This document shows positions 1-9,097 of a stretch of 64,000 nt of DNA, in pieces; position 1 is the first letter of the stretch, and each line of letters starts with the position of its first letter. The stretch is from Actinorugispora endophytica (GTDB taxonomy: Bacteria; Actinomycetota; Actinomycetes; Streptosporangiales; Streptosporangiaceae). A program made the position numbers and the translations under genes. The notes below the pieces were generated by a model. The model saw only the letters and a list, made by a program, of their open reading frames with translations, was not told the origin of the DNA and ran no database searches. Location of the stretch: the NCBI RefSeq assembly GCF_004363075.1, contig NZ_SNYN01000024.1, positions 1 through 64,000 of the forward strand, given 5' to 3'.

Positions 1-203
1 CGTTGTCCACGGGGAGCCCGGCGGGTTTGGGGGGCTGGGCGACTCGGCCGCGGGTGTCCTCGGGGTCTAACTTCAGCTGCGCCCTCAGGGTTCTCCTCGC
101 TTTCTGGGTCGCGCGGGGCCGTCGGGCCGCGCGCTCCGACGATCCACCACCACGAGCCACAGGAGTGTCCAAAAGCGAACACAAAGGGACGGTATTCGTG
201 ACG

Positions 204-899
204 TCACTCCCCGTGGGCGATGGCCTCCAGCCCGGCCATGTCCAGAATGGCGACGAACCGGCGCCCGGTCCGCACCAGTCCGCGCTCGCGGAACCTGGTG
301 AACTCCAGCGCCACGGCGGTCCTGGACAGGCCGACGAGCTCGCCGAGCTCCTTCTGGGCGAGGCCGAGCCGCAGGACCATCCCGCGCCGGGGGCCCCGGG
401 GGTCGCTGGTGACCTCGGCCGTCTCCTCCCCTCCGAGCTCGGCCAGGCGCAGCAGGGCCATCGCCAGCAGCCGCCCGGCGGGCAGCGACGTCTGCTCGGC
501 GCGCCGCTCGTCGCTCTCCTTCTGCCGGGCGACCAGGTGGCGGGTGAGGAACGGGTAGAGCTCCATCCCGCTGATCAGGGAGACGAACCGCTCCGCGGGA
601 AGGACGCTCGTCCGACACCCGCGCAGCGCGGTCACCGTGGTCGTCCGCGGCTGGCCGGTGACCACCGACATCTCCCCCAGCGCCTCTCCCCGCCCGCGCA
701 GGGCCAGCAGGGCCAGCGCCCCGTCGGGGCGGAGCAGGGACACCTTCACCTGCCCCGACAGCAGCAGGTGGACCGTCCTCCCCGGCTCCCCCTGCCGCAG
801 CAGGAACGCGCCCTCCTCGTGGGCGTACCGGTTCCCGGCCCGGACCAACCGGTCCCACTGGTCGTCCGCCAGGAACCCGCCGAAACCGTTTCGCTCCAC
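204..899 (-). CDS. Crp/Fnr-family transcriptional regulator
   Basis: 231 aa. An N-terminal cyclic-nucleotide-binding-like beta-roll (roughly residues 15-125, with GEALGEMSV in the position of the phosphate-binding cassette) is followed by a dimerisation helix and a C-terminal winged helix (about 160-225; LAQKELGELVGLSRTAV is the recognition region). It starts with GTG at 899, with AAAGG about 11 bases upstream. It acts as a cytoplasmic DNA-binding regulator; the effector cannot be told from sequence. No cysteine cluster of the Fnr type is present, so an oxygen-sensing Fe-S role is unlikely. It diverges from the UvrD-like gene at 1092. Its target sites are unknown, but a Crp-type box lies upstream of the catalase gene in this window. 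Confidence 0.9.
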   Translation of the reverse strand: MERNGFGGFLADDQWDRLVRAGNRYAHEEGAFLLRQGEPGRTVHLLLSGQVKVSLLRPDGALALLALRGRGEALGEMSVVTGQPRTTTVTALRGCRTSVLPAERFVSLISGMELYPFLTRHLVARQKESDERRAEQTSLPAGRLLAMALLRLAELGGEETAEVTSDPRGPRRGMVLRLGLAQKELGELVGLSRTAVALEFTRFRERGLVRTGRRFVAILDMAGLEAIAHGE

Positions 900-1091
900 G
901 AGGGACCTTTCTCGCCGTGCCGTCCGAGACGACGATCCCCTCTCCCCGCGCCGCCCGGTCGAAAACCGGTGACATGGCCGGATCCGGCCTTTCTGTCGTT
1001 GCCTGCTGCTAAATGATCAGAGCAGGAAGTGAAGGGGAAGCATGGAAGTGCGTGCTCCCCGCGAATGCGCGACAACGGGCGAAGGAGGCTC

Positions 1092-3236
1092 ATGCCGCAG
1101 CTGGCCATCGACTCCACGTGCCTTCCGCAGTACGACAAGCTGGACCGGCCCACGCGGGAGCGGTTCGCCGCGGTCACCCGCAAGTTCCGGGAGCTGTCGA
1201 TGCGGGCGCTGCTGGCCCACCCCGACCTGCGCATCCAGGCGCTCCCCGCAGGGCAGGACCCGCGGATCCGCACGTTCCGGATCAGCGACTCCTGGACGGG
1301 GGTGATGCTCGCCCCCGAGTCCGGCGAGACGTTCCTGCTGGTCCACCTGCTGCCCCGGGAGACCGCCGAGGGGTGGGCCGCCGACCAGCGGCACGACGTC
1401 AACACGGTGATGGGCACCCTGGAGCGGCGCGACGCCAGCGCCCTGGAGGAGCGCGCCGTCAAACCCCCGCCGCCCCGCGCGCCGGACCGGCCCGCCGAGC
1501 GCTCCCTGTTCGAAGGCGTCGGCGACGAGGCGCTGCGCCAGCTCGGCGTGGACGCCGAGATCATCCGGTTCAGCCGCACCCTCACCACCCGCGCCGAACT
1601 CGCCGACTGGGGGCCCGCCGTCCCCCAGGACCAGTTCGAGGTGCTGCTCCAACTGGCCGAGGGAATGCCTGTGGACCAGGTGATGCGCGAGGTCGTGCTG
1701 CCGCGCCGGGCGGTGTCGGGCGGCCCCGTCGCCGCCGACGACTACGACGCCGCCATCCGCAACACCCGGCACCGGGTCATGCTGGTCGACGATGACGACG
1801 ACATCGAGGAGGTGCTGAGCCGGGAGTTCGACGCCTGGCGGGTGTTCCTGCACCCCACCCAGCGGACACTGGCGTACCGGCCGGTGTTCAACGGCCCCGC
1901 GATGGTGTCCGGCGGCCCGGGGACCGGTAAGACGGTGGTGGCGCTGCACCGGGTCAAATACCTCGCCGAGCACCTGCCGCTCGGCGGCCGGGTGCTGCTG
2001 ACCAGCTTCACCAACGCCCTGGTGGAGTCGGTCAAACGGGACCTCGCGCTGCTCGTCGACGAGGGTTTGCGCGCCGACGTGGACGTGATCACCGCCGACA
2101 AGCTCGCCCTGGACGTGGTCCGCGCCGAGCGGCCCGACGTCGGCCTGCGCCGCGACTCCGACACGCGCGGCCTGTTCGCCAACGTCGTGGGAAAGCAGGG
2201 CCTGCCGTGGTCGGCCGACTTCGTGTTCCAGGAGTACCGGCACGTGGTGATGGCGCAGGGCATCACCACCGTCGAGGGCTACCTGGACCCCGACGCCCGG
2301 CGCGGGAGGTCGGCCCCGCTGACCGTGGACCAGCGGCGCGACATCTGGAACGCCATCGCGATGGCGCGCGCCTGGATGCGCCGCACCCGGCAGCTGCCGA
2401 CGGTGGAACTGCACGCCGAGGCCGCCCGCATCCTCGGCGAGCGCGCCGACAAGCCGTACACCAACGTCGTCGTCGACGAGGGCCAGGACCTGCACCCGGC
2501 GCAGTGGCGGACGCTGCGCGCCGCGGTGCCGCCCGGCCCCAACGACATGTTCATCGCGGGCGACAACCGCCAGCGCATCTACGACAACACGGTCTCCTTC
2601 AAGCAGCTGGGCATCCGGATCATCGGGCGCTCCTACCCCCTGCGGGTGAACTACCGGACCACCACCGAGATCCTGACCTGGGCCGACCGGATCATGCGCG
2701 GCGCGAGCGTGCACGAACTGGGGACGGCCGTGCCCGAGGCGCCCGGGTCCACGCGCTCGATCCTGCGCGGGAACCCGCCCGTGCTGCACGGTGCCGCCGA
2801 CACCGCGGCCGAACTCGACGCCCTGAGCGGGCAGGTCCGCGCCTGGCTCGCCGAGGGCATCGCACCGGGCGACATCTGCGTGGCGACCCGGACCCGCCGG
2901 ATCCTCAACGAGGTCGTCAGCTCACTGCGCCGCCACGGTCTGCCGGCGTCCCGCTTCAACCCCCAGCAGCACACCGTCGACGAGGCCTCCGACACGGTCC
3001 GTGTCACCACCATGCACGGCGTCAAGGGCCTGGAGTTCCGCGCCGTCGCGGTCTTCGGCGCTACCGCCGACGCCCTGCCCCTGATGGAGCGCGTCACCAG
3101 CCCCGAACTGGACGAGAACCAGCACCGGTCGGACCTGGCCGCGCAGCGCAGCCTCCTGTACGTGGCCTGCACCCGGGCCCGCGAGGCCCTCTACGTCAGC
3201 TGGCACGGCGCCCCGAGCCCGTTCCTGCCGGTGTGA
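1092..3236 (+). CDS. UvrD-like SF1 helicase with RelE-like N-terminal segment
   Basis: 714 aa. The first 110 or so residues (PQLAIDSTCLPQYDKL... DPRIRTFRI... VMLAPESGETFLLVHLLP) resemble the RelE/ParE-like toxin fold seen at the front of many actinobacterial UvrD-like proteins; this domain call is inference. The SF1 motor follows: Walker A GGPGTGKT with K280, motif II VVVDEGQDLHPAQW, motif III-like GDNRQRIYD, and C-terminal TTMHGVKGLEFRAV and LLYVACTRAR. All catalytic motifs look intact. I chose ATG 1092 because GAAGGAGG precedes it by 3 bases and the paralogue at 21511 begins with the same PQLAI sequence; an in-frame ATG 21 codons upstream has no ribosome site. It probably acts on nucleic acid, possibly in repair or defence. 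No partner gene is evident. Confidence 0.88.
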   Translation: MPQLAIDSTCLPQYDKLDRPTRERFAAVTRKFRELSMRALLAHPDLRIQALPAGQDPRIRTFRISDSWTGVMLAPESGETFLLVHLLPRETAEGWAADQRHDVNTVMGTLERRDASALEERAVKPPPPRAPDRPAERSLFEGVGDEALRQLGVDAEIIRFSRTLTTRAELADWGPAVPQDQFEVLLQLAEGMPVDQVMREVVLPRRAVSGGPVAADDYDAAIRNTRHRVMLVDDDDDIEEVLSREFDAWRVFLHPTQRTLAYRPVFNGPAMVSGGPGTGKTVVALHRVKYLAEHLPLGGRVLLTSFTNALVESVKRDLALLVDEGLRADVDVITADKLALDVVRAERPDVGLRRDSDTRGLFANVVGKQGLPWSADFVFQEYRHVVMAQGITTVEGYLDPDARRGRSAPLTVDQRRDIWNAIAMARAWMRRTRQLPTVELHAEAARILGERADKPYTNVVVDEGQDLHPAQWRTLRAAVPPGPNDMFIAGDNRQRIYDNTVSFKQLGIRIIGRSYPLRVNYRTTTEILTWADRIMRGASVHELGTAVPEAPGSTRSILRGNPPVLHGAADTAAELDALSGQVRAWLAEGIAPGDICVATRTRRILNEVVSSLRRHGLPASRFNPQQHTVDEASDTVRVTTMHGVKGLEFRAVAVFGATADALPLMERVTSPELDENQHRSDLAAQRSLLYVACTRAREALYVSWHGAPSPFLPV

Positions 3237-3297
3237 AGGTCCGGCACCCGGGCGTTCGGCCCTCCCGATGTCCGCGTGGCCCGGGCGACCCGGCCGC

Positions 3298-4158
3298 TCA
3301 GGACGTGAGGCCGTACCAGCGGGTGGCCGTGCCCGCGAGGACCTCGGCGCGCTCGGCCCCGGACAGGGCCGCGAGAAGCTCGTCGGCCGCCGCCACGACC
3401 TCGCCGTACGAGGCGGCCAGGGTGCACACGGGCCAGTCCGAGCCGAACATCAGCCGGTCGGGGCCGAACAGCTCCAGGGCGCGGTACGCGTAGGGGGCCA
3501 GGTCCGCCGGGGTCCAGGCGCGCGGGTCGGCCTCGGTGACCAGTCCCGACAGCTTGGCCGCGACGTTGGGGGCGGCGGCCAGCCCGGCGAGGCCGCGCGC
3601 CCACGCACCGCTCCCGGGGTCGGCCCGGCCCGCGATGTCGGGTTTGGCGAGGTGGTCCAGGACGAAGGCCACCCCGGGCAGCTCCCGCACGACGCGCACC
3701 GCCGCGGGCAGCTGCGCGGGACGCACCAGCAGGTCGTAGACCAGCCCCGCCCTCCCCACGGCGGCCAGGCCGTGCCGCACGTCCGGACGCAGCAGCCACT
3801 CGGGGTCGGCCTCGTCCTGGACCAGGTGGCGCACTCCGAGCAGCCGTTCGCCCCCGGGGCCCTCCCGCAGCCCGGCGAGCGCGTCGGCGACGTCGGGGGC
3901 GGTCAAGTCCACCCAGCCGACGACCCCCCGGACCAGGCCGCTTCCGGCGGCGACCGCCAGGAGCTCCCCGGTCTCGGCTTCGTCGGCCAGGGACTGCACG
4001 ACGACGGACGCGCCGATCCCGTGCGGTCCGGCCAGCGCGGCCAGCGCCGCCTCGTCGAACCGCCCGCGCAGGGGGTCGGCCCACGGCCCGTCCATCCACG
4101 CGTGCTCCCGGCGGCCGGTGTCCCACAGGTGGTGGTGGGCGTCGACGCGGATCGTCAT
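3298..4158 (-). CDS. Amidohydrolase-family lactonase, probable L-fucono-1,5-lactonase
   Basis: 286 aa amidohydrolase-2 TIM barrel. The N-terminal metal motif VDAHHHLWD is visible, as are HLVQDE near residue 95 and the late FGSDWPVCT, where the aspartate is the usual catalytic acid. The family includes L-fucono- and L-rhamnono-lactonases. It is the last gene of the minus-strand transporter operon, 76 bases after the permease. With L-fuconate dehydratase in the divergent operon, hydrolysis of the fuconolactone made by the aldo-keto reductase is the best role. I chose ATG 4158 because GGAGGAGAGG precedes it; a longer in-frame start at 4254 overlaps the permease end and lacks family similarity. 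Confidence 0.86.
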   Translation of the reverse strand: MTIRVDAHHHLWDTGRREHAWMDGPWADPLRGRFDEAALAALAGPHGIGASVVVQSLADEAETGELLAVAAGSGLVRGVVGWVDLTAPDVADALAGLREGPGGERLLGVRHLVQDEADPEWLLRPDVRHGLAAVGRAGLVYDLLVRPAQLPAAVRVVRELPGVAFVLDHLAKPDIAGRADPGSGAWARGLAGLAAAPNVAAKLSGLVTEADPRAWTPADLAPYAYRALELFGPDRLMFGSDWPVCTLAASYGEVVAAADELLAALSGAERAEVLAGTATRWYGLTS

Positions 4159-4234
4159 CGCGGTGTCCTCTCCTCCGTTCCAGCGGGCCCGCTGCGGGCC
4201 GGGGACCCCTTCACGGCCGCCCCGGCCCGCGGCG

Positions 4235-5254
4235 TCAGTCTTGAGCCCGGCCACTGGTGACGCGGGCGATCATCAGTGCGACCAGGATGATGGCTCCCTG
4301 CACCGCCTGGATCCAGAAGGACGAGACCTGGGCGATGGTGAGCATGTTGTTGACGATGCCCAGCAGCAGCACACCGGTCAGGGCGCCGAACATCGACCCC
4401 TTGCCGCCGTCCATGCTGATGCCGCCGATGACGGCCGCCGCGAACACGGTGAAGATCATGTTCTGGCCCTGGTTGGCGCTGATCGCGCCCACGTAGCCGG
4501 TCAGGATGAGGCCGCCGACCGCCGCGAGCACTCCGCCGACGACGTAGACGCCGATCATCACGCGCTCCACGCGGATGCCCGCCGCACGGGCCGCCTCGAT
4601 GTTGCCGCCGATGGCGTAGAGCGCCCGGCCCAGGCGGTGGTAGCGCAGCATGAACCCGGCGATGGCGAACGCGACCACCGCGAGCCACACCGACAGGGGG
4701 ACGCCGACGAACGTGGTGGTGGCCAGCGCGAAGAACGCGTCGGGCATGTCGAACAGCGTCTGGCCCTCGGTGACGCCCACGTGCAGGCCGCGCAGCACGA
4801 TGAGCATCGCCAGGGTCACGATGAACGCGTTCAGCCTGAACTTGACGATCAGGATCGCGTTGAACAGGCCCACGACGGCGCCGACCGCGATCACCGCGAC
4901 CAGTGCCACCCCGGCGGGCAGCTCGGTGCCGAACCCGACGGCGGCGGTGGCGGGCACGACCAGGAGCGCGCCGATCGCCGGGGCGAGGCCCGCGCTGGAC
5001 TCGATCGACAGGTCGAACTTGCCGGTGATGAGGATCAGCGCCTCCGCCAGCACCAGCATCGCCAGGGCCGCGGACGCCCCCAGGATGCTGACCAGGTTCG
5101 CCTGCGACAGGAAGCTGGGGCTGACGAAGGAGCCGACGACCAGCAGCACCAGGATGGCGGGGACCAGAGCGAGCTCCCGCAACCGCCCCCAGACGATGCG
5201 TCGACGCCCGGCACCGGCCGGGGCTGGCGCCTTGGTCGTCACGTCGGTAATCAC
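4235..5254 (-). CDS. Sugar ABC transporter permease, RbsC type
   Basis: 339 aa, about eight to ten hydrophobic segments. Family marks are GKFDLSIESSAGLAPAIGA, NAFIVTLAMLIVLRGL, YAIGGNIEAARAAGIRV and AAAVIGGISMDGGKGS, which match the BPD_transp_2 (ribose-type) permease family. It starts with GTG at 5254, so its GTGA overlaps the stop of the ATPase gene by four bases and the two are translationally coupled. It forms the membrane channel of the 6-deoxyhexose importer with the binding protein at 6848 and the ATPase at 5251. Confidence 0.93.
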   Translation of the reverse strand: MITDVTTKAPAPAGAGRRRIVWGRLRELALVPAILVLLVVGSFVSPSFLSQANLVSILGASAALAMLVLAEALILITGKFDLSIESSAGLAPAIGALLVVPATAAVGFGTELPAGVALVAVIAVGAVVGLFNAILIVKFRLNAFIVTLAMLIVLRGLHVGVTEGQTLFDMPDAFFALATTTFVGVPLSVWLAVVAFAIAGFMLRYHRLGRALYAIGGNIEAARAAGIRVERVMIGVYVVGGVLAAVGGLILTGYVGAISANQGQNMIFTVFAAAVIGGISMDGGKGSMFGALTGVLLLGIVNNMLTIAQVSSFWIQAVQGAIILVALMIARVTSGRAQD

Positions 5255-6777
5255 GCGGTAATCCCTTCGATCGAGGCGACCAGGTCCTGGTCGCGCCAGC
5301 CCGCAGCGTGCTCGGCGACGGTGTCGCCGTGGAACAGGACGACGACCCGGTCGCATCTGCGCAGGTCGTCGAGTTCGTCGGAGATGACGATGACCGCCGC
5401 GCCGGTCTCGCGGACCCGGTCGATGACGCCCAGGAGCGACTCCTTGGACTTGACGTCCACCCCGGCGGTGGGGTTGATCAGCACCAGCAGGCGCGGGTCG
5501 GTGGCCAGGGCGCGCGCCATGACGACCTTCTGCTGGTTGCCGCCGGACAGCGCGTCCACCGGCTGGGACGGCCCCTCGGCGCGGATGTCGAGGTCGGCGA
5601 TGGCCCGCTCGCCGTGTCCGGCCAGGGCGCGCGGCGCGATGACCCCGGCGGGGCCGAGCCGGCCGGCGATCGTCATGGAGCCGTTCTCGGCGATGGACAA
5701 CCCCGGAACCAGGCCCTGGTGGTGGCGGTCGCGGGGGACGCAGCCGACCCCGGCGGCCAGCGCGGCGGGGACGTCCCCGGTCCGGTAGGAGCGGCCGTCC
5801 AGGAGCAGTGTCCCGCCCTTGGCGGCGCGCAGGCCGACCAGGGACTCGGCGAGCTCGACCTTGCCGCTTCCGCTGCTGCCGGCCAGGCCCACGACCTCGC
5901 CCGCGCGCACGGTCAGGTCGACGGGGTTGAAGCCGTCGCCGGTGAAGGCGGAGAGCTCCAGGACGGCGGGCGCGTCGTCGGCCACGCGCGGCGCGGTGAC
6001 GCCCGCGCCCAGGTCCGCGGCCTCGCCGGTCATGGCCTTGACCAGCTCCGCCTTGCCGAGGTCGGCCACCGGGGCGGTCAGGATCCACCGCGCGTCGCGC
6101 AGGACCGTGACCTCCTGGCACACCTCGTAGACCTCCTGGAGGTGGTGGGAGATGAACAGGAAGGTCACCCCCGACTCCTGGAGGGCGCGCATCCGCTCGA
6201 ACAGCCGGTCGATCTCGGCGCTGTCGAGCTGGGCCGTGGGCTCGTCCAGGATGATGAACCGGGCGCCGAAGGACAGCGCGCGGGCGATCTCGACCATCTG
6301 GCGGTCCTCGACGGTGAGGTCGCGGACCTGCCGGTCGATGTCGACGTGCACGTCCCACTGCTCCATGAGCTCGCGGGACTCCGCGCGCAGCCGCCGCCAG
6401 TCGATGGCGCCGAACCGGGTGAGCGGCTGGCGGTTGACGAAGAGGTTCTCCGCCACCGTCAGCTCGGGGATGACGGTGGACTTCTGGTAGACGCAGGCGA
6501 CCCTGGAGCGCCAGGCGTCGCGGTCCGCGACGGACGGGGCCGCCTCGCCGCCGAACCGGACCTCCCCGGTGTCGGGGGACGCCAGACCGGTCAGCAGCGA
6601 GACCAGGGTGGACTTGCCCGCGCCGTTGCGTCCCACCAGCGCGTGCGACTGACCGGGCAGGACGCGCAGGTCGACGTCGCGCAGGGCGACGGTCGAACCG
6701 AACCGCCTGCCCAGGCCGAGGGTCTCGACGAGCGGGATCACCGCTGAGGGGTCCTCGGCGGTCTTGTCATGGGCCAT
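5251..6777 (-). CDS. Sugar ABC transporter ATP-binding protein, RbsA type (two ATPase domains)
   Basis: 508 aa, the usual length for a duplicated CUT2-class ATPase. Domain 1 has Walker A GRNGAGKST near residue 52 and a Walker B region FIILDEPTAQLD. Domain 2 has a degenerate nucleotide loop GSSGSGKVEL, a signature LSGGNQQKV and LLVLINPTAGVD in place of the LDEP box; degenerate second-domain motifs are normal in RbsA proteins. It energises import by the permease encoded just downstream. It is separated from the binding-protein gene by about 70 bases holding a GC-rich hairpin. Confidence 0.94.
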   Translation of the reverse strand: MAHDKTAEDPSAVIPLVETLGLGRRFGSTVALRDVDLRVLPGQSHALVGRNGAGKSTLVSLLTGLASPDTGEVRFGGEAAPSVADRDAWRSRVACVYQKSTVIPELTVAENLFVNRQPLTRFGAIDWRRLRAESRELMEQWDVHVDIDRQVRDLTVEDRQMVEIARALSFGARFIILDEPTAQLDSAEIDRLFERMRALQESGVTFLFISHHLQEVYEVCQEVTVLRDARWILTAPVADLGKAELVKAMTGEAADLGAGVTAPRVADDAPAVLELSAFTGDGFNPVDLTVRAGEVVGLAGSSGSGKVELAESLVGLRAAKGGTLLLDGRSYRTGDVPAALAAGVGCVPRDRHHQGLVPGLSIAENGSMTIAGRLGPAGVIAPRALAGHGERAIADLDIRAEGPSQPVDALSGGNQQKVVMARALATDPRLLVLINPTAGVDVKSKESLLGVIDRVRETGAAVIVISDELDDLRRCDRVVVLFHGDTVAEHAAGWRDQDLVASIEGITA

Positions 6778-6811
6778 GACCGACTCTTTCGTGTTTCACC
6801 GTTGGCGTGTC

Positions 6812-6839
6812 GGGGCGCTCCGGTGCGTCGGAGCGCCCC
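6812..6839 (-). terminator. Intercistronic hairpin between binding-protein and ATPase genes
   Basis: An 11-bp perfect inverted repeat (GGGGCGCTCCG / CGGAGCGCCCC) with a 6-nt loop lies immediately after the substrate-binding-protein stop. No U-run follows on the minus strand. Such a hairpin fits partial termination or mRNA stabilisation that leaves binding protein in excess over the membrane components; that role is inference. Confidence 0.6.
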
Positions 6840-6847
6840 CGGGGCGA

Positions 6848-7879
6848 TCAGTCGAGGGTGTTGCCCCACAGCTCGGGGTCGTCGACGTTGTCCGCGGTGA
6901 CCAGCGGGGTGGGCAGCTGGTCCTCCAGCATCCCGTTCTCCAGCTCCACGATCTCGCTGCCGTGGTCGGTGGGGCCGGGTTCGAAGGTCTCGCCCGCCAT
7001 CGCGGCCTTGACGTAGTGCATGGCCCATCCGGCGTAGCCGTCGGCCGGCTGGGAGAGGGTCGCGTCGATCTCCCCGGCGCGGATGGCGTCGAACTCCTGC
7101 GGGATGCCGTCGTTGGAGACGATGACGATGTGGTCGTCCTCGCCGCGCTCGTGCAGCATGTCCTTGCTCTTGAGGGTCTGCAGGGTGGGCGCGAGGTAGA
7201 CGCCGCCGGCCTGCATGTAGATGCCCTTGACGTCGGGGTTGGCGTTGAGCAGGCCGTCCAGCTGGGCGGCCGCGGTCTCGCCGTCCCAGTTGGCGGCGAT
7301 GTCGAGCACCTCGATGTCGGGGTACTCGGTGTCCATGCACTCCTGGAAGGCCTCGGAGCGCTCCCGGCCGTTCACCGAGGCGAGGTCGCCCTGGATCTGC
7401 ACGACCTTGCCCAAACCGATCTCGTCGCCGATGTACGCGCAGGCCTCGGCGCCGTAGGCCCGGTTGTTCGCCCGCACGATCATGTAGACCTCGCCCTGCT
7501 CGGGCGCCACGTCCACGGCCACGACCGGAACGCCCTTGCGCTCGGCCTGGTCGAGGCCCGCGACGATGGCCGCGCTGTCCAGCGGCGCGACGACCATGCC
7601 GCCGACCCCCTGGTTGAGGAGGTTGTTCATGTCGGTGATCTGCTGCGCGGGGTCACCGTTCGAGTTGACCGTGGGCAGCGCGTCGACGCCCTGCTCCTCG
7701 GCTTTCTCCGGCACGTAGGAGTTGTAGGACTGCCAGAAGGGCGAGGTGAGCATGGGCAGGACGACCCCCACCTGACCGCCCTCGTTCGGACCGGCCGCGG
7801 TGTCGGTGGTGCTGCCGCAACCGGTGGCCGCGAGCAGCGCGGCGGCCACCGAGGCGCCGAAGGCGAGTTTCACGCGCAT
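6848..7879 (-). CDS. Sugar ABC transporter substrate-binding lipoprotein (RbsB-like)
   Basis: 343 aa. A short signal peptide MRVKLAFGASVAAALLAATG ends at a lipobox ATGC, so the protein should be lipid-anchored at Cys21. The body is a periplasmic-binding type 1 fold (GVVLPMLTSPFWQSYNSYV, DMNNLLNQGVGGMVVAPLDS, IVSNDGIPQEFDAIRAGEI). ATG 7879 has AAAGGAG upstream; a longer in-frame start at 8017 would bury the signal peptide. As the first gene of the minus-strand operon it recruits the sugar, most probably L-fucose or a related 6-deoxyhexose given the catabolic genes beside it. Confidence 0.93.
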   Translation of the reverse strand: MRVKLAFGASVAAALLAATGCGSTTDTAAGPNEGGQVGVVLPMLTSPFWQSYNSYVPEKAEEQGVDALPTVNSNGDPAQQITDMNNLLNQGVGGMVVAPLDSAAIVAGLDQAERKGVPVVAVDVAPEQGEVYMIVRANNRAYGAEACAYIGDEIGLGKVVQIQGDLASVNGRERSEAFQECMDTEYPDIEVLDIAANWDGETAAAQLDGLLNANPDVKGIYMQAGGVYLAPTLQTLKSKDMLHERGEDDHIVIVSNDGIPQEFDAIRAGEIDATLSQPADGYAGWAMHYVKAAMAGETFEPGPTDHGSEIVELENGMLEDQLPTPLVTADNVDDPELWGNTLD

Positions 7880-8070
7880 GGTCTGCAATCTCCTTTGGGA
7901 GGGGGATGGGGTGCGGCCCGGGGAACAGGGGCGGTGTCGCCCGGCACGGGTTCTCTGCCGTCTCGGGGCGTGCCGGTGGAGGGCCGGGTGCGGTCCGACC
8001 GTTCCCGGTACCGGCACGCCCCGCGCACGACTCGCCGGTCACTGTGTGTCGTGGCGACGCTTCGGAACTA

Positions 8071-8081
8071 TTGTCGGACCA
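8071..8081. promoter_or_regulatory. FadR-type operator upstream of the transporter operon
   Basis: TTGTCGGACCA matches the known FadR-subfamily GntR consensus TNGT-N3-ACNA at every fixed position. It lies 192 bases upstream of the binding-protein start. Reading the minus strand, a CCGACA / TAGAGG pair at 18-bp spacing ends about 10 bases upstream of it, so bound regulator would sit close to the presumed transcription start. Confidence 0.65.
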
Positions 8082-8155
8082 GAACTCCGGACCTCTAGTG
8101 AAATATCCGGCAAAGTGTCGGGTTTCCACCGTTTTACAGCAAGGTAACAGCTAAT

Positions 8156-8166
8156 TGGTATGATCA
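8156..8166. promoter_or_regulatory. Imperfect FadR-type operator upstream of the GntR gene
   Basis: TGGTATGATCA matches TNGT-N3-ACNA except T for C in the right half. It lies about 160 bases upstream of the regulator gene and could support autoregulation. This is weaker than the other two sites. Confidence 0.35.
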
Positions 8167-8326
8167 CTTGTACTTCTGTGGGTGAGAGTGTGTCAAGAGC
8201 CACCCGAAATATTCGCCCTTCCTCTTCCACCGCCTCCCCGTCCGCGGGCGGCCGACCCGCCTCCCGCCCGACCGGAGTACAACGGAAGTCCCCAGCAGGC
8301 CACCCGCCCACCAAAGGACGAACCCC

Positions 8327-9052
8327 ATGACCAGTACCGCGGGCCGCGCCCCGGATGCGGAGACCGCCAAGATCTCGGTCGCCCAGCGCGCCATCGAGCA
8401 GATCAAGACGATGATCGCCGAGGGGGAGCTGCGCGCCGGGCAGCGCCTGCCCACCGAACGGGACTTCGCCGCCCAGCTGGGCATATCGCGCAGCTCGATC
8501 CGCGAGGCGATCCGCGCGCTGACGATCCTGGGCGTGCTGGAGATCCGGCACGGGGCAGGCGTCTACGTCACGAGCCTGCGCCCCGACGACCTGCTGGAGA
8601 CGTTCGGCGTGGTCGCCGAGATCTCCCGGGGCCAGACCCTGGTGGAACTGCTCCAGGTCCGCCGCGCCCTGGAGTCCGCCGCCACGGCCGCGGCCGCCGC
8701 CCGCATCACCGACGCGGAGCTGGCCGAGGTGCGCCGCCACCTCGAACGCATCGGGGAGGGCGGAAGCGTCGAGGAGATGGTGGCCGCCGACCGGGACTTC
8801 CACCAGGCCATCGTGCGCGCCGCGGGCAACGAGACCATGGCCGCCATCGTGGACGGCCTGTCGTCGATGACCTTCCGGGCCCGGGTCTGGCGCGGGCACC
8901 ACAGCTCCGGGGCGGTGTCCCGGCTCCACCAGGAGCACGAGCGGATCTACCAGGCACTGGCCGCGCGCGACCCCGAGGCCGCGCGGAGCACCGCCGCCAC
9001 GCACGTGCTGGAGGTGGAGACCTGGCTGCGCGCCAACCTCGGCGACGACTGA
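8327..9052 (+). CDS. GntR-family (FadR subfamily) transcriptional regulator of the fucose genes
   Basis: 241 aa. The N-terminal winged helix (residues about 15-85) shows RLPTERDFAAQLGISRSSIREAIRAL and LEIRHGAGVYV. The C-terminal helical FCD ligand domain contains D...H (DRDFHQAIVRAAGN), with later histidines in QEHERI and THVLEVE that typically bind metal. It sits between the divergent transporter and catabolic operons, and three FadR-type palindromes lie nearby, so it probably represses both until a pathway intermediate binds. It might share a transcript with the hydrolase gene, but a separate promoter follows it. Confidence 0.9.
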   Translation: MTSTAGRAPDAETAKISVAQRAIEQIKTMIAEGELRAGQRLPTERDFAAQLGISRSSIREAIRALTILGVLEIRHGAGVYVTSLRPDDLLETFGVVAEISRGQTLVELLQVRRALESAATAAAAARITDAELAEVRRHLERIGEGGSVEEMVAADRDFHQAIVRAAGNETMAAIVDGLSSMTFRARVWRGHHSSGAVSRLHQEHERIYQALAARDPEAARSTAATHVLEVETWLRANLGDD

Positions 9053-9056
9053 CCCC

Positions 9057-9086
9057 TTGACACTTCCGGACCCCTCAGAGTAGAAG
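9057..9086 (+). promoter_or_regulatory. Probable promoter of the catabolic operon
   Basis: A perfect -35 TTGACA at 9057-9062 is followed after 18 bases by TAGAAG at 9081-9086. The operator at 9087-9097 begins directly after the -10, an arrangement expected for repression by blocking the start site. Confidence 0.6.
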
Positions 9087-9097
9087 TGGTCCGACCA
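9087..9097. promoter_or_regulatory. FadR-type operator in front of the catabolic operon
   Basis: TGGTCCGACCA is an 11-bp near-perfect palindrome fitting TNGT-N3-ACNA exactly. Its outer bases are the same as in the site at 8071 read on the other strand (TGGTCCGACAA), so both operons likely answer to the GntR protein encoded between them. Confidence 0.75.

Noticed and set aside
1-203. Possible partial gene at the left edge
   Set aside because: No frame shows family motifs or consistent codon pattern; the stretch is downstream of the Crp/Fnr gene and is left unassigned.
1017-2789. Long open frame of 590 codons on the minus strand opposite the first UvrD-like gene
   Set aside because: Low-complexity, histidine/arginine/glycine-rich translation with no family motif; it is the antisense shadow of a GC-rich gene with clear helicase motifs.
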